From JAUWBF01 sp043815125 (lineage in GTDB: Bacteria > Verrucomicrobiota > Verrucomicrobiia > Opitutales > Opitutaceae), in the NCBI GenBank assembly GCA_043815125.1, contig JBDRJH010000199.1, forward strand, positions 1 through 15,228: DNA of 15,228 nucleotides. The letters run 5' to 3'. The notes beneath the pieces are model-generated. The model saw only the letters and a program-made list of their open reading frames with translations, ran no database searches and was not told where the DNA came from. Positions 1 through 5,557 of the stretch are shown here, one piece after another. Both the position numbers and the translations under genes were made by a program. Positions within the stretch are counted from its first letter, which is position 1; the number at the start of each line of letters is the position of its first letter.

Positions 1-2
1 GG

Positions 3-689
3 AAACCCAAAAATCTGATCTTCGCATCGCCGGTCAAACCCGACATCCGCCTGAGCAACGCCGTCGATAACGACATTGAAGTTATCTCGAACGGCGACAG
101 CGTGCTGATCTACGAGGAGCCGATTGGCGACAGTGGCCTCACTTGGAAAGACCTCCAGGGGTGGTGGAGCACCAACCGCAGGATAACCGACCCAGGTGAA
201 GCCAAAAAAACGCTGTATTTGCGGTTGAAAGACAGCCTCCCCTCGACGTCACCTCCCCAAAAATGGTTCTTCGAGGCCTACCATCGTTGCTTCAGTCGGG
301 ACATCCCCACGCTCCCTGCGCTGCTGCCCGAAGTTTGGCTGCACTGGGACCATAAGACCGTGCAAGAGCGCGGTGCGGATGCCTTACTCCGGTTTCGGAT
401 GGATTTCCTCATGCTCCTGCCTAACCGCGTCCGCGTCGTTCTGGAAATCGACGGAAAGCAACATTACGCGGACACCGATGGACGCGCCGATCCCAACCGC
501 TACGCCAAGATGGTCCTCGCTGACCGAGAGCAACGGCTTGCCGGTTACGAAATCTATCGTTTCGGCGCTTCTGAACTCGGTAGCGAGGCCAGTGCGCGGT
601 CTGTCGCCAACGAGTTCTTTCAGGCATTGTTTGATCGCCATCATATAGCCTATTCTAGCCCCGACACAGGGGCAACAGCGGGAGTCTGA
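3..689 (+). CDS. Predicted PD-(D/E)XK nuclease-like protein, 5'-truncated by the window edge
   Basis: The frame is open from the first bases of the window, so the gene starts further left. A GTG at 102 is in frame but is very unlikely to be the start, because the conserved-looking stretch NLIFASPVKPDIRLSNA precedes it. In the 228 visible residues, FRMDF (Asp codon at 402) is followed by VVLEIDGKQHY (Glu codon at 444, Lys codon at 456). This D...ExDGK spacing resembles the restriction-endonuclease-like fold of Vsr and DUF559 proteins. From memory, proteins with the NLIFAS..KPDI and GLxWxDLxxWW motifs are island-borne, sometimes fused to AbiJ-type N-terminal domains, and are suspected phage-defence effectors. 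Its place beside an integrase fits that. The nuclease fold is a moderate-confidence call; a defence role is inference. Confidence 0.6.
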   Translation, partial: KPKNLIFASPVKPDIRLSNAVDNDIEVISNGDSVLIYEEPIGDSGLTWKDLQGWWSTNRRITDPGEAKKTLYLRLKDSLPSTSPPQKWFFEAYHRCFSRDIPTLPALLPEVWLHWDHKTVQERGADALLRFRMDFLMLLPNRVRVVLEIDGKQHYADTDGRADPNRYAKMVLADREQRLAGYEIYRFGASELGSEASARSVANEFFQALFDRHHIAYSSPDTGATAGV

Positions 690-739
690 AGTCGATCCTA
701 CATCCCCCCCTAGCCTGGTTGTTAGCCCCCTCCGCGTCA

Positions 740-754
740 CCCGCAGTTTGCGGG
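740..754. terminator. Small hairpin between the nuclease gene and the convergent integrase gene
   Basis: Positions 740-745 (cccgca) pair perfectly with 749-754 (tgcggg) around a 3-base loop. It lies in the 69-bp gap between the two convergent stop codons, where a bidirectional terminator would be expected. Neither strand has a U-tract after the stem, so termination is only a possibility. Confidence 0.25.
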
Positions 755-758
755 GATA

Positions 759-2267
759 TCACTCGTTCCTCGGTCTCGGTATGTTGCAGTGAGTGGACTC
801 GCCGCCGTTCCGATTCCCATGACCGGCGGCAAGGCAAGCCGCCGTCGTTTCCGGTATTTTGATCGCGCCTTGTTCGAGCGCCTTTTGGAGCAACTCGACA
901 AGCTTTGTCGCATCCTGTGCGGGAGTGGCCACAGCAGTCTCGGCACCGAAAAAAGACGTGGGCTCAATTTTGCTCGAAACGTAGTATTTTCTGGTGACGC
1001 CAATCGTAGAATGACGCAGGCCTGCGCTGGCCGCGAAAATCCCGCGGCGCTGCGCCAAGTGGGAGCCAAACTCTTTCCGTAGTGTGTGAATGCAGTTTAC
1101 GGAACGCGTAACTCCCTTCGTTTTCAGCCACGCGCAAAGCGCCGTGAAGTCCTTCATGCACCGGTAATGTCGCTGCGGTGAATCCGTCCGCGGAGGCACG
1201 ACAGAAGCCAGAACGAACTCTCCACGATTTGCAGCGGCATGCTCGCGCAGTTTCTCAGCAAAACGCGGCTCCAACTGAATCTTGCCAACCGAGGAATCGC
1301 TTTTCAATCGGCTGTATTTGGTCGGCGCCACCGTCACCGTTCCTGTAGGCAGGTCCACATGCGCCCACGGCAGCTTGTCGATTTCGTTGCGTCGCATCCC
1401 GGCCCCAATCGCGAGGACAAAAATGACGAGCAGGTTTCCCGAAAGCTCCCTGAAGGCATCCTCGATCAGTTGCTTGGCGTCCACCTCCGACGTGTAGAAA
1501 AAATCCGATTCCCGCTCCGACAAAAGCTCGACGCCCGCGAACGGCAGCGGCTCGGGCAAGGCGAGGTTCGGGCATTTCGTGAGCACGCGCTTGAGAACCC
1601 GCTTGGCGAACAGTGAACGCGCGTTGCGCAGAAAACTGTTCGCGGTGTGTTCGGCATGCATGCGAGCCTCGGTCCCCGCCGGATGGCGTGCCACGTAGGT
1701 GTCGCGCCATTCGATCACCCGCTCGGGCGTGATCGTGTTGAGCGGAATCTTGTCCACCATTTGGCGCCACTTGGACGGCTTTCGGCCACCGGTGTATTTG
1801 TCCGTCCCGCTCAGGCTGATGCCCCGAATGGTCGCGGCGATCCGACGGAATAGCGCGGCATAACCATTTAGAGTGACCGGCTGAAGCTGGCCGTGCTGCT
1901 CCACGATGGCGATGTAACTGCCAACCGTCAGGTCGCAGAGTTCCGATTTGAACTCCGGTTTAAATTTTTTCCGCGTATCTTCCCAGCCATGCAGCCGAAG
2001 GTATTGGTCGATTTCGCGCGCCAGCTTTGCCGCAGCGTCGAGATCAGCACCCAACTCAAACCATTCGCGGCGACGCCGACATTGAATCCGCACGAGGTAT
2101 TGCGGTGCCGCATCGGCCCCGTAATATTTCCGGGTGTTGCGCTGGATGCGCTGTTTCAAGCGGGCGAGACTGCCATGCGTGGTGGTGGGGGCGGTGGAAT
2201 TCTTGCCCACTTCTTGCCCACTTTTTTGACTTTGCTGGACGATTTCGTTTTCGAGGGACTTTTTCAT
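759..2267 (-). CDS. Tyrosine-type site-specific recombinase (integrase)
   Basis: This 502-residue protein has the usual integrase plan. It has a basic N-terminal arm-binding-like region (about 30-100), a core-binding SAM-like domain (about 110-230) and a C-terminal catalytic domain (about 260-435). The catalytic set is visible: Arg292 in GAGMRRNEI, Lys317 or a nearby Lys in the TKYSRLKS hairpin, H394-TL-R397, His419 in GLRHS, and Tyr428 in TRKYY, nine residues after His419 as usual. GLRHS replaces the common LGH(S/T). About 65 residues follow the catalytic domain, ending in a polar tail of unknown role. The ATG at 2267 is the most upstream ATG in the frame; a GAGGAA stretch lies somewhat far upstream of it. 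The gene begins about 110 bp from the tRNA-Leu fragment, so it should catalyse integration and excision of this element. Confidence 0.93.
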   Translation of the reverse strand: MKKSLENEIVQQSQKSGQEVGKNSTAPTTTHGSLARLKQRIQRNTRKYYGADAAPQYLVRIQCRRRREWFELGADLDAAAKLAREIDQYLRLHGWEDTRKKFKPEFKSELCDLTVGSYIAIVEQHGQLQPVTLNGYAALFRRIAATIRGISLSGTDKYTGGRKPSKWRQMVDKIPLNTITPERVIEWRDTYVARHPAGTEARMHAEHTANSFLRNARSLFAKRVLKRVLTKCPNLALPEPLPFAGVELLSERESDFFYTSEVDAKQLIEDAFRELSGNLLVIFVLAIGAGMRRNEIDKLPWAHVDLPTGTVTVAPTKYSRLKSDSSVGKIQLEPRFAEKLREHAAANRGEFVLASVVPPRTDSPQRHYRCMKDFTALCAWLKTKGVTRSVNCIHTLRKEFGSHLAQRRGIFAASAGLRHSTIGVTRKYYVSSKIEPTSFFGAETAVATPAQDATKLVELLQKALEQGAIKIPETTAACLAAGHGNRNGGESTHCNIPRPRNE

Positions 2268-2312
2268 GGTGCGGTTATTTTTCCTCGTAAGTCGTTGTCT
2301 TGCCGATTCAGC

Positions 2313-2344
2313 AAAGCGGACATGCTTACTGAAAAAGCGGACAT
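2313..2344 (+). repeat. 11-bp direct repeat between the integrase start and the tRNA attachment site
   Basis: The sequence aaagcggacat occurs exactly at 2313-2323 and again at 2334-2344, 21 bp apart, close to two helical turns. It lies between the integrase start codon and the attachment core. Integrase or excisionase arm-type sites, or an operator controlling the integrase gene, would look like this. The reverse complement, atgtccgcttt, also recalls some insertion-sequence ends, so an IS remnant is an alternative. Confidence 0.5.
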
Positions 2345-2375
2345 CTCACGAGATCACCTCCACCAATAACGCCGT

Positions 2376-2430
2376 CTTAAAATCTCTTGCCAGTAATGGC
2401 GTGCCGGTTCGAGTCCGGCCGGGGGCACCA
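2376..2430 (+). tRNA. tRNA-Leu(UAA) 3' fragment, attachment-site scar
   Basis: This is the 3' part of a class II tRNA. It has the anticodon loop CTTAAAA (2376-2382, anticodon TAA at 2378-2380) and a long variable arm with the hairpin GCCA-gtaa-TGGC (2389-2400). The T arm follows, with GCCGG (2403-2407), loop TTCGAGT and CCGGC (2415-2419). It ends with acceptor strand CGGGGGC (2420-2426), discriminator A and encoded CCA (2428-2430). The 3' anticodon stem starts with tct, but the bases before the loop (gccgt) cannot pair with it, and no D arm or 5' acceptor strand (GCCCCCG expected) lies upstream. tRNA similarity therefore stops at the anticodon loop, which marks the likely crossover. It cannot make a tRNA. 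Confidence 0.88.
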
Positions 2431-2514
2431 GCGCGCGCGAGGGAGGCGGCGAGGGTTTTTTCGCATCCGAAGTTTAGGTTGAACGCGGCGGCGGAGGCGT
2501 CCCTCCTTGGCTGC

Positions 2515-3090
2515 GTGAAAATCGGTTTGCTGGGCGGCAGTTTTGATCCCGTGCACAACGGCCATCTGGCCTTGGCGCGAGCGGCGTTGGCCGCGGGCAT
2601 GGAGCGCGTGTGGTTGATCCCCGCCGCGCAGGCGCCGCTGAAGCCCGCCGCGGTGTGTGCGCCGGCGGCGGACCGGCTGGCCATGCTGCGGCTGGCGGCG
2701 GCGGATTGCCCGGGCGCGGAGGTGTGCGACATCGAGCTGCGGCGCGGCGGGATCAACTACACGATCGACACGGTGCGGGCGTTGCGGGCGGCGCATCCGG
2801 ACGCGGAGTTGTTCTGGATCATCGGCGCGGACCAGCTGGGCCGGCTCGATGCCTGGCGCGAGATCGGCGCGCTGACGGAGCTGGTGGAGTTTTTGTGCGC
2901 GGTGCGGCCGGGCTATGCGTTGGCGGCGCCGGCGGGGTTGCCGGGCCTGCGCTGGCGGCGGCTGGAGTGCCCGACGTGGGATGTGAGTTTGACCGAGGTG
3001 CGCGCGCGTCTGGCGCGCGGGGAGTCGCCGGCGGGACTGGTGCCCGACAAAGCGATTGAGTATCTGGAGAGAACCCGCCTCTATCGCTGA
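2515..3090 (+). CDS. nadD: Nicotinate-nucleotide adenylyltransferase NadD
   Basis: NadD transfers AMP from ATP to nicotinate mononucleotide, the penultimate cytoplasmic step of NAD synthesis. The 191-residue protein opens with KIGLLGGSFDPVHNGHL, the nucleotidyltransferase signature with HxGH at residues 14-17. It has WIIGADQLGRLDAW (102-114) for the nicotinate site, and VSLTEVR (157-163), a variant of the usual ISSTxIR ATP-binding motif. The usual PPHK is APLK here, keeping the Lys. GTG 2515 is chosen because the next codons begin the conserved N terminus. The open frame reaches back to 2266, but that part crosses the tRNA fragment and cannot be native. No clear ribosome-binding site is seen. 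rsfS starts 6 bases after its stop, so the two are very probably cotranscribed. The integrated element now supplies the DNA upstream of the tRNA fragment. Confidence 0.95.
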   Translation: MKIGLLGGSFDPVHNGHLALARAALAAGMERVWLIPAAQAPLKPAAVCAPAADRLAMLRLAAADCPGAEVCDIELRRGGINYTIDTVRALRAAHPDAELFWIIGADQLGRLDAWREIGALTELVEFLCAVRPGYALAAPAGLPGLRWRRLECPTWDVSLTEVRARLARGESPAGLVPDKAIEYLERTRLYR

Positions 3091-3096
3091 AAACCC

Positions 3097-3693
3097 ATGC
3101 CCACCCAATCCAAGACCGACACCACGCTGGACGTGCTCAAGCAACTCGTTCGCGCCATTGACGACAAAAAGGCGGAGTCGCTCGCGGTGCTCGATGTGAG
3201 CGCCAAGTCGAGCATCACCGACTACCTGGTGCTGGCCAACGGCAACTCCGAGCCGCACCTGCGGGCGCTGCGCATCGAGGCCGAGAAGGTGCTCGACGCG
3301 GCGGGCGTGCCCATCGCCGGCATGGAGTCCGGCGGCTATGGCAGCGGCTGGACGGTGGTCGACGCCTACCAGATCATGCTGCATCTTTTCACGACCGAGA
3401 AGCGTGAGAACTACGCGTTGGACAAGCTCTGGAAGGACGCGGTCGTGGTCGACATCAAGAAGTTGCTGGCCGAGCCCAAGAAGGCCGCGGCCAAGAAACC
3501 CGCCGCCAAGAAGACGGCCGTGAAAAAGACCGCGGCCAAGAAGACGGTCGCCAAGAAAGCGGCCGGCAAAAAGGCTCCGGTGAAGAAGGTGGCGGTCAAA
3601 GCCCCGGTCGCCAAAAAAGCGGCGGCAAAAAAGGCGGTGGTGAAAAAGCCCGCCGTGAAAAAGACGGCCCCGAAGCAGAAAAAGACCGGCTGA
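3097..3693 (+). CDS. rsfS: Ribosomal silencing factor RsfS with a long Lys/Ala-rich C-terminal tail
   Basis: RsfS (DUF143/Iojap family) binds large-subunit protein uL14 and blocks subunit joining when nutrients are short. Residues about 10-124 form the complete family domain. Marks include SSITDYLVLANGNS (38-51), HLRAL, the GSGWTVVDAYQIMLHLF stretch (82-98) and YALDKLWKDA (106-115). The bacterial protein is normally about 105-130 residues long. This one has 198 because of a tail (125-198) in which 28 of 74 residues are Lys. The tail is a 5-residue repeat of the KK(P/T/A)xx type, like histone H1 C-terminal tails. It could bind RNA or DNA, for example rRNA, but that is inference. It lies 6 bases behind nadD, a common bacterial pairing. 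Confidence 0.93.
   Translation: MPTQSKTDTTLDVLKQLVRAIDDKKAESLAVLDVSAKSSITDYLVLANGNSEPHLRALRIEAEKVLDAAGVPIAGMESGGYGSGWTVVDAYQIMLHLFTTEKRENYALDKLWKDAVVVDIKKLLAEPKKAAAKKPAAKKTAVKKTAAKKTVAKKAAGKKAPVKKVAVKAPVAKKAAAKKAVVKKPAVKKTAPKQKKTG
3493..3672 (+). repeat. Twelve 15-bp imperfect repeats coding the RsfS tail
   Basis: From residue 133 to 192 of RsfS the frame reads as twelve consecutive pentapeptide units beginning with KK (one begins KA), such as KKPAA, KKTAV, KKTAA and KKTVA. The DNA is a degenerate 15-bp tandem array rich in aagaag and aaaaag. Such arrays can gain or lose units in steps of 15 bp without breaking the frame. Confidence 0.8.
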
Positions 3694-3785
3694 CGTCGAG
3701 TTGTCCGGCAGGCAGGGCGGGCTCGCCGGGATGATTGGCCCCTCGCGGTTCGTTATCCTCTAAGCGGACGGCCCGGCGGTCTGTC

Positions 3786-4811
3786 CTAGAACAGGTAGCC
3801 CAGCGAGCTGGTGATGCGCTGGGTGGAGCGGGCGGCCGGATTGCTCACGGCGTTGTCGAAATCGTATTCGTAGCGGAGGTTGAGCGAGATGCTTTCGGTC
3901 AGCTTGCCGACCAGGGTGGTGCTGAAGCGCCACTTGAGGTTTTCCTCGTCGCGGGCGGTCGTCGTGATGAGCGGCGAGTTGGGCCAGTATTGCACGTTGA
4001 GGCTTTGCACGATCTTGGTGCTGTCGTTGAGCTTGATGGTCTGGTCCTGAAAGACCTCGGCCAGGGCGCCGGTGTTGGCGTCGAGGTTGTCGGCCTCGCG
4101 GTATTGGCCGGTCAGGCCGACGCCGAGGTTGAAGTCGACCCGCGGGGAATCGATCAGGCCGTAGCCGATGCCGACGTTTTGATCGAGGTTGACGTCGATG
4201 TGGGCCACGCGGTCGCGGAAATACGTGGTCTGGGTCTGGGTGAAGAAGCGTTCCGGCAGGTTTTGGCGCCAGCGCAGGCCGGCCTCGGTGCGATCAGCGG
4301 TGGTTTTGTCGTTCTGCTTGGAATAGGCGGTGCGGGCGTTGGCGCGCAGGGTGTGGCGGCCGATGGTTTTTTCCGACTGGGCGAGGACGTTGTAGCGCGT
4401 GGTATCGTTGAGGTTGTTTTCCCGGTTGAGTCCGAACTCGACCTTGGTGCGCCAGGGTTTGACGGTGGGTGCGACGCCCGGTTTGGCGGCGGGCTTCACG
4501 TCCGTCTTGGCCAGTTTGTCCACGGGTTTGGCGGGGGGTTGGACCGGGGCGGTTTGCGGGTCGGGCCGCGGGGCGGGCAGGATCGAGGGGCGTGGCAGGG
4601 TGATTTCGCCATAGACCGGCGAGCGCAGGGTGACCGAGTGTTTGTCTTCCTCGACAATGACGCCGCTGACGGTGTCGCCGTTGCTCAGTTGGTAACGAAC
4701 CGTGCCGGGGCGTTCGGCATTCGCCGCCATCGCGACCGGGCCCAGCAGGACCATGGCCAGGAGGATGATTCCGGACGCGGGCAGGTGCGGTTTGGTGACT
4801 GGCAGGCTCAC
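3786..4811 (-). CDS. DUF481-family outer-membrane beta-barrel protein
   Basis: The protein has an N-terminal export signal (hydrophobic ASGIILLAMVLLGPVAMA, then an AMA-A type cleavage site). A short domain with LSNGDTVSGVIVEE and YGEITLP follows, typical of the N terminus of DUF481 proteins. After a Pro/Lys-rich linker comes a region of about 220 residues with alternating polar and aromatic residues, ending in SSLGYLF. A C-terminal Phe is the usual beta-barrel assembly signal. DUF481 proteins (YdiY-like, 'salt-induced outer membrane protein') have no settled function. The start is uncertain: GTG 4811 gives a normal signal peptide (341 residues), whereas ATG 4901 adds 30 residues that would spoil it. 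Neither has a clear ribosome-binding site. The gene converges on rsfS with a 92-bp gap that contains GC-rich inverted repeats but no U-tract. Confidence 0.82.
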   Translation of the reverse strand: MSLPVTKPHLPASGIILLAMVLLGPVAMAANAERPGTVRYQLSNGDTVSGVIVEEDKHSVTLRSPVYGEITLPRPSILPAPRPDPQTAPVQPPAKPVDKLAKTDVKPAAKPGVAPTVKPWRTKVEFGLNRENNLNDTTRYNVLAQSEKTIGRHTLRANARTAYSKQNDKTTADRTEAGLRWRQNLPERFFTQTQTTYFRDRVAHIDVNLDQNVGIGYGLIDSPRVDFNLGVGLTGQYREADNLDANTGALAEVFQDQTIKLNDSTKIVQSLNVQYWPNSPLITTTARDEENLKWRFSTTLVGKLTESISLNLRYEYDFDNAVSNPAARSTQRITSSLGYLF

Positions 4812-4938
4812 GACAATCAATAACCCGAGCGGGATTGCCGGTGCTGGCGAGAGCAAAGCTGCGTTTGGGATGGTTTTTGGCGGCTGATCGCCGCTGCCCA
4901 TGGGGGGAATTTACCCCGGAGGGTTTCGCCTTGAGATA

Positions 4939-4954
4939 TGGAACAGTATTTGCA
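4939..4954 (+). promoter_or_regulatory. Sigma-54 (RpoN) promoter of the pilin gene
   Basis: TGGAACAGTATTTGCA matches the -24/-12 consensus TGGCACRNNNNTTGCW at every defined position but one (C to A at the fourth base). The GG (4940-4941) and GC (4952-4953) dinucleotides are spaced correctly. Transcription would begin near 4965, about 44 bases before the pilin ATG. Sigma-54 control of pilin genes through PilR-type activators is established in Pseudomonas, Geobacter and Myxococcus. Activator sites would be expected further upstream, inside or before the DUF481 gene start. Confidence 0.75.
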
Positions 4955-4967
4955 CTATGCCGCTCAA

Positions 4968-4983
4968 GCGTCCTTCGAGGCGC
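4968..4983 (+). promoter_or_regulatory. Hairpin at the 5' end of the predicted pilin mRNA
   Basis: GCG (4968-4970) and CCT (4972-4974) pair with AGG (4978-4980) and CGC (4981-4983) around a TCG loop, with one bulged T. It would start about three bases into the predicted sigma-54 transcript and be followed by an A/T-rich leader. A 5' hairpin of this kind could protect an abundant mRNA from decay; that role is inference. Confidence 0.4.
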
Positions 4984-5008
4984 GCACATAAAAATAATAA
5001 GTCATACT

Positions 5009-5359
<351 letters not shown>

Positions 5360-5384
5360 TTGAAGGATCGGTTTTGCTTTTTCA

Positions 5385-5412
5385 GCCGCCTGCTTTTGCA
5401 GGCGGCTTTTTT
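5385..5412 (+). terminator. Rho-independent terminator of the pilin gene
   Basis: A perfect 9-bp stem (gccgcctgc at 5385-5393 with gcaggcggc at 5398-5406) closes a TTTT loop and is followed directly by six T. It begins 26 bases after the pilin stop codon. Together with the promoter it makes the pilin a single-gene transcription unit. Confidence 0.95.
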
Positions 5413-5460
5413 GTTTGCGGATAACGCGCCCTCACAGGTTTTCGAACAAAAGGTAGAAGC

Positions 5461-5500
5461 GAGGGCTTGGCCAGATTTGCGAGGGCTTGGCCAGATTTAC
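5461..5500 (+). repeat. 20-bp tandem repeat upstream of the plus-strand glycosyltransferase operon
   Basis: Positions 5461-5480 and 5481-5500 are identical in 19 of 20 bases (only the 19th differs, g versus a). Each copy contains the palindrome TGGCCA (5468-5473 and 5488-5493). The copies lie 58-97 bases before the ATG of the next gene, in an otherwise unexplained gap, and are phased by about two helical turns. A cooperative operator is possible; a chance duplication is the alternative. Confidence 0.6.
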
Positions 5501-5557
5501 GGGGTTGCGGCTTGCTCATCTCCTCAGCAACACAATGCATGAGGACATTGTTCTCTG

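Larger units (their letters stand above)
1..2430. mobile_element. Right end of a tRNA-Leu-integrated genetic element (genomic island or integrative element)
   Basis: Three things are seen together: a complete tyrosine integrase gene, a 3'-only tRNA-Leu fragment about 110 bp from the integrase start, and an unrelated cargo gene on the far side. Elements that integrate into tRNA genes usually recombine within the anticodon or T region and carry a copy of the tRNA 3' half. They leave the intact tRNA at one end and a 3' fragment at the other, with the integrase gene next to an end. The + orientation of the fragment puts the intact tRNA and the rest of the element to the left, outside the window. 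The left limit given here is only the window edge. Whether the element is a prophage, an ICE or a passive island cannot be told from this part. Confidence 0.8.

Noticed and set aside
2376..2430. Intact tRNA gene
   Set aside because: No D arm or 5' acceptor strand is found upstream, and the bases before the anticodon loop do not pair with the 3' stem.
2266..2514. Upstream extension of the nadD frame back to an ATG at 2266
   Set aside because: This stretch crosses the integrase start region and the tRNA-Leu fragment, and NadD homology begins at GTG 2515.
2377..3384. 335-codon minus-strand open frame opposite nadD and rsfS
   Set aside because: The product is an Arg/His/Gln-rich low-complexity sequence without motifs, while the opposite strand encodes two recognisable conserved proteins.
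3735..4823. Open frame of 362 codons on the plus strand
   Set aside because: It is antisense to the DUF481 gene over its whole length, with a Gly/Val/Ala/Asp-rich composition typical of reverse-strand shadows in GC-rich DNA. The minus-strand frame has a signal peptide and barrel end motif.
5468..5500. Possible sigma-54 promoter inside the tandem repeat (TGGCCAGATTTGC)
   Set aside because: The GG to GC distance is 10 instead of 12 bases, so it does not fit the RpoN spacing.
5461..5500. CRISPR-like repeat
   Set aside because: There are only two copies, directly adjacent with no spacer, and no cas genes nearby.
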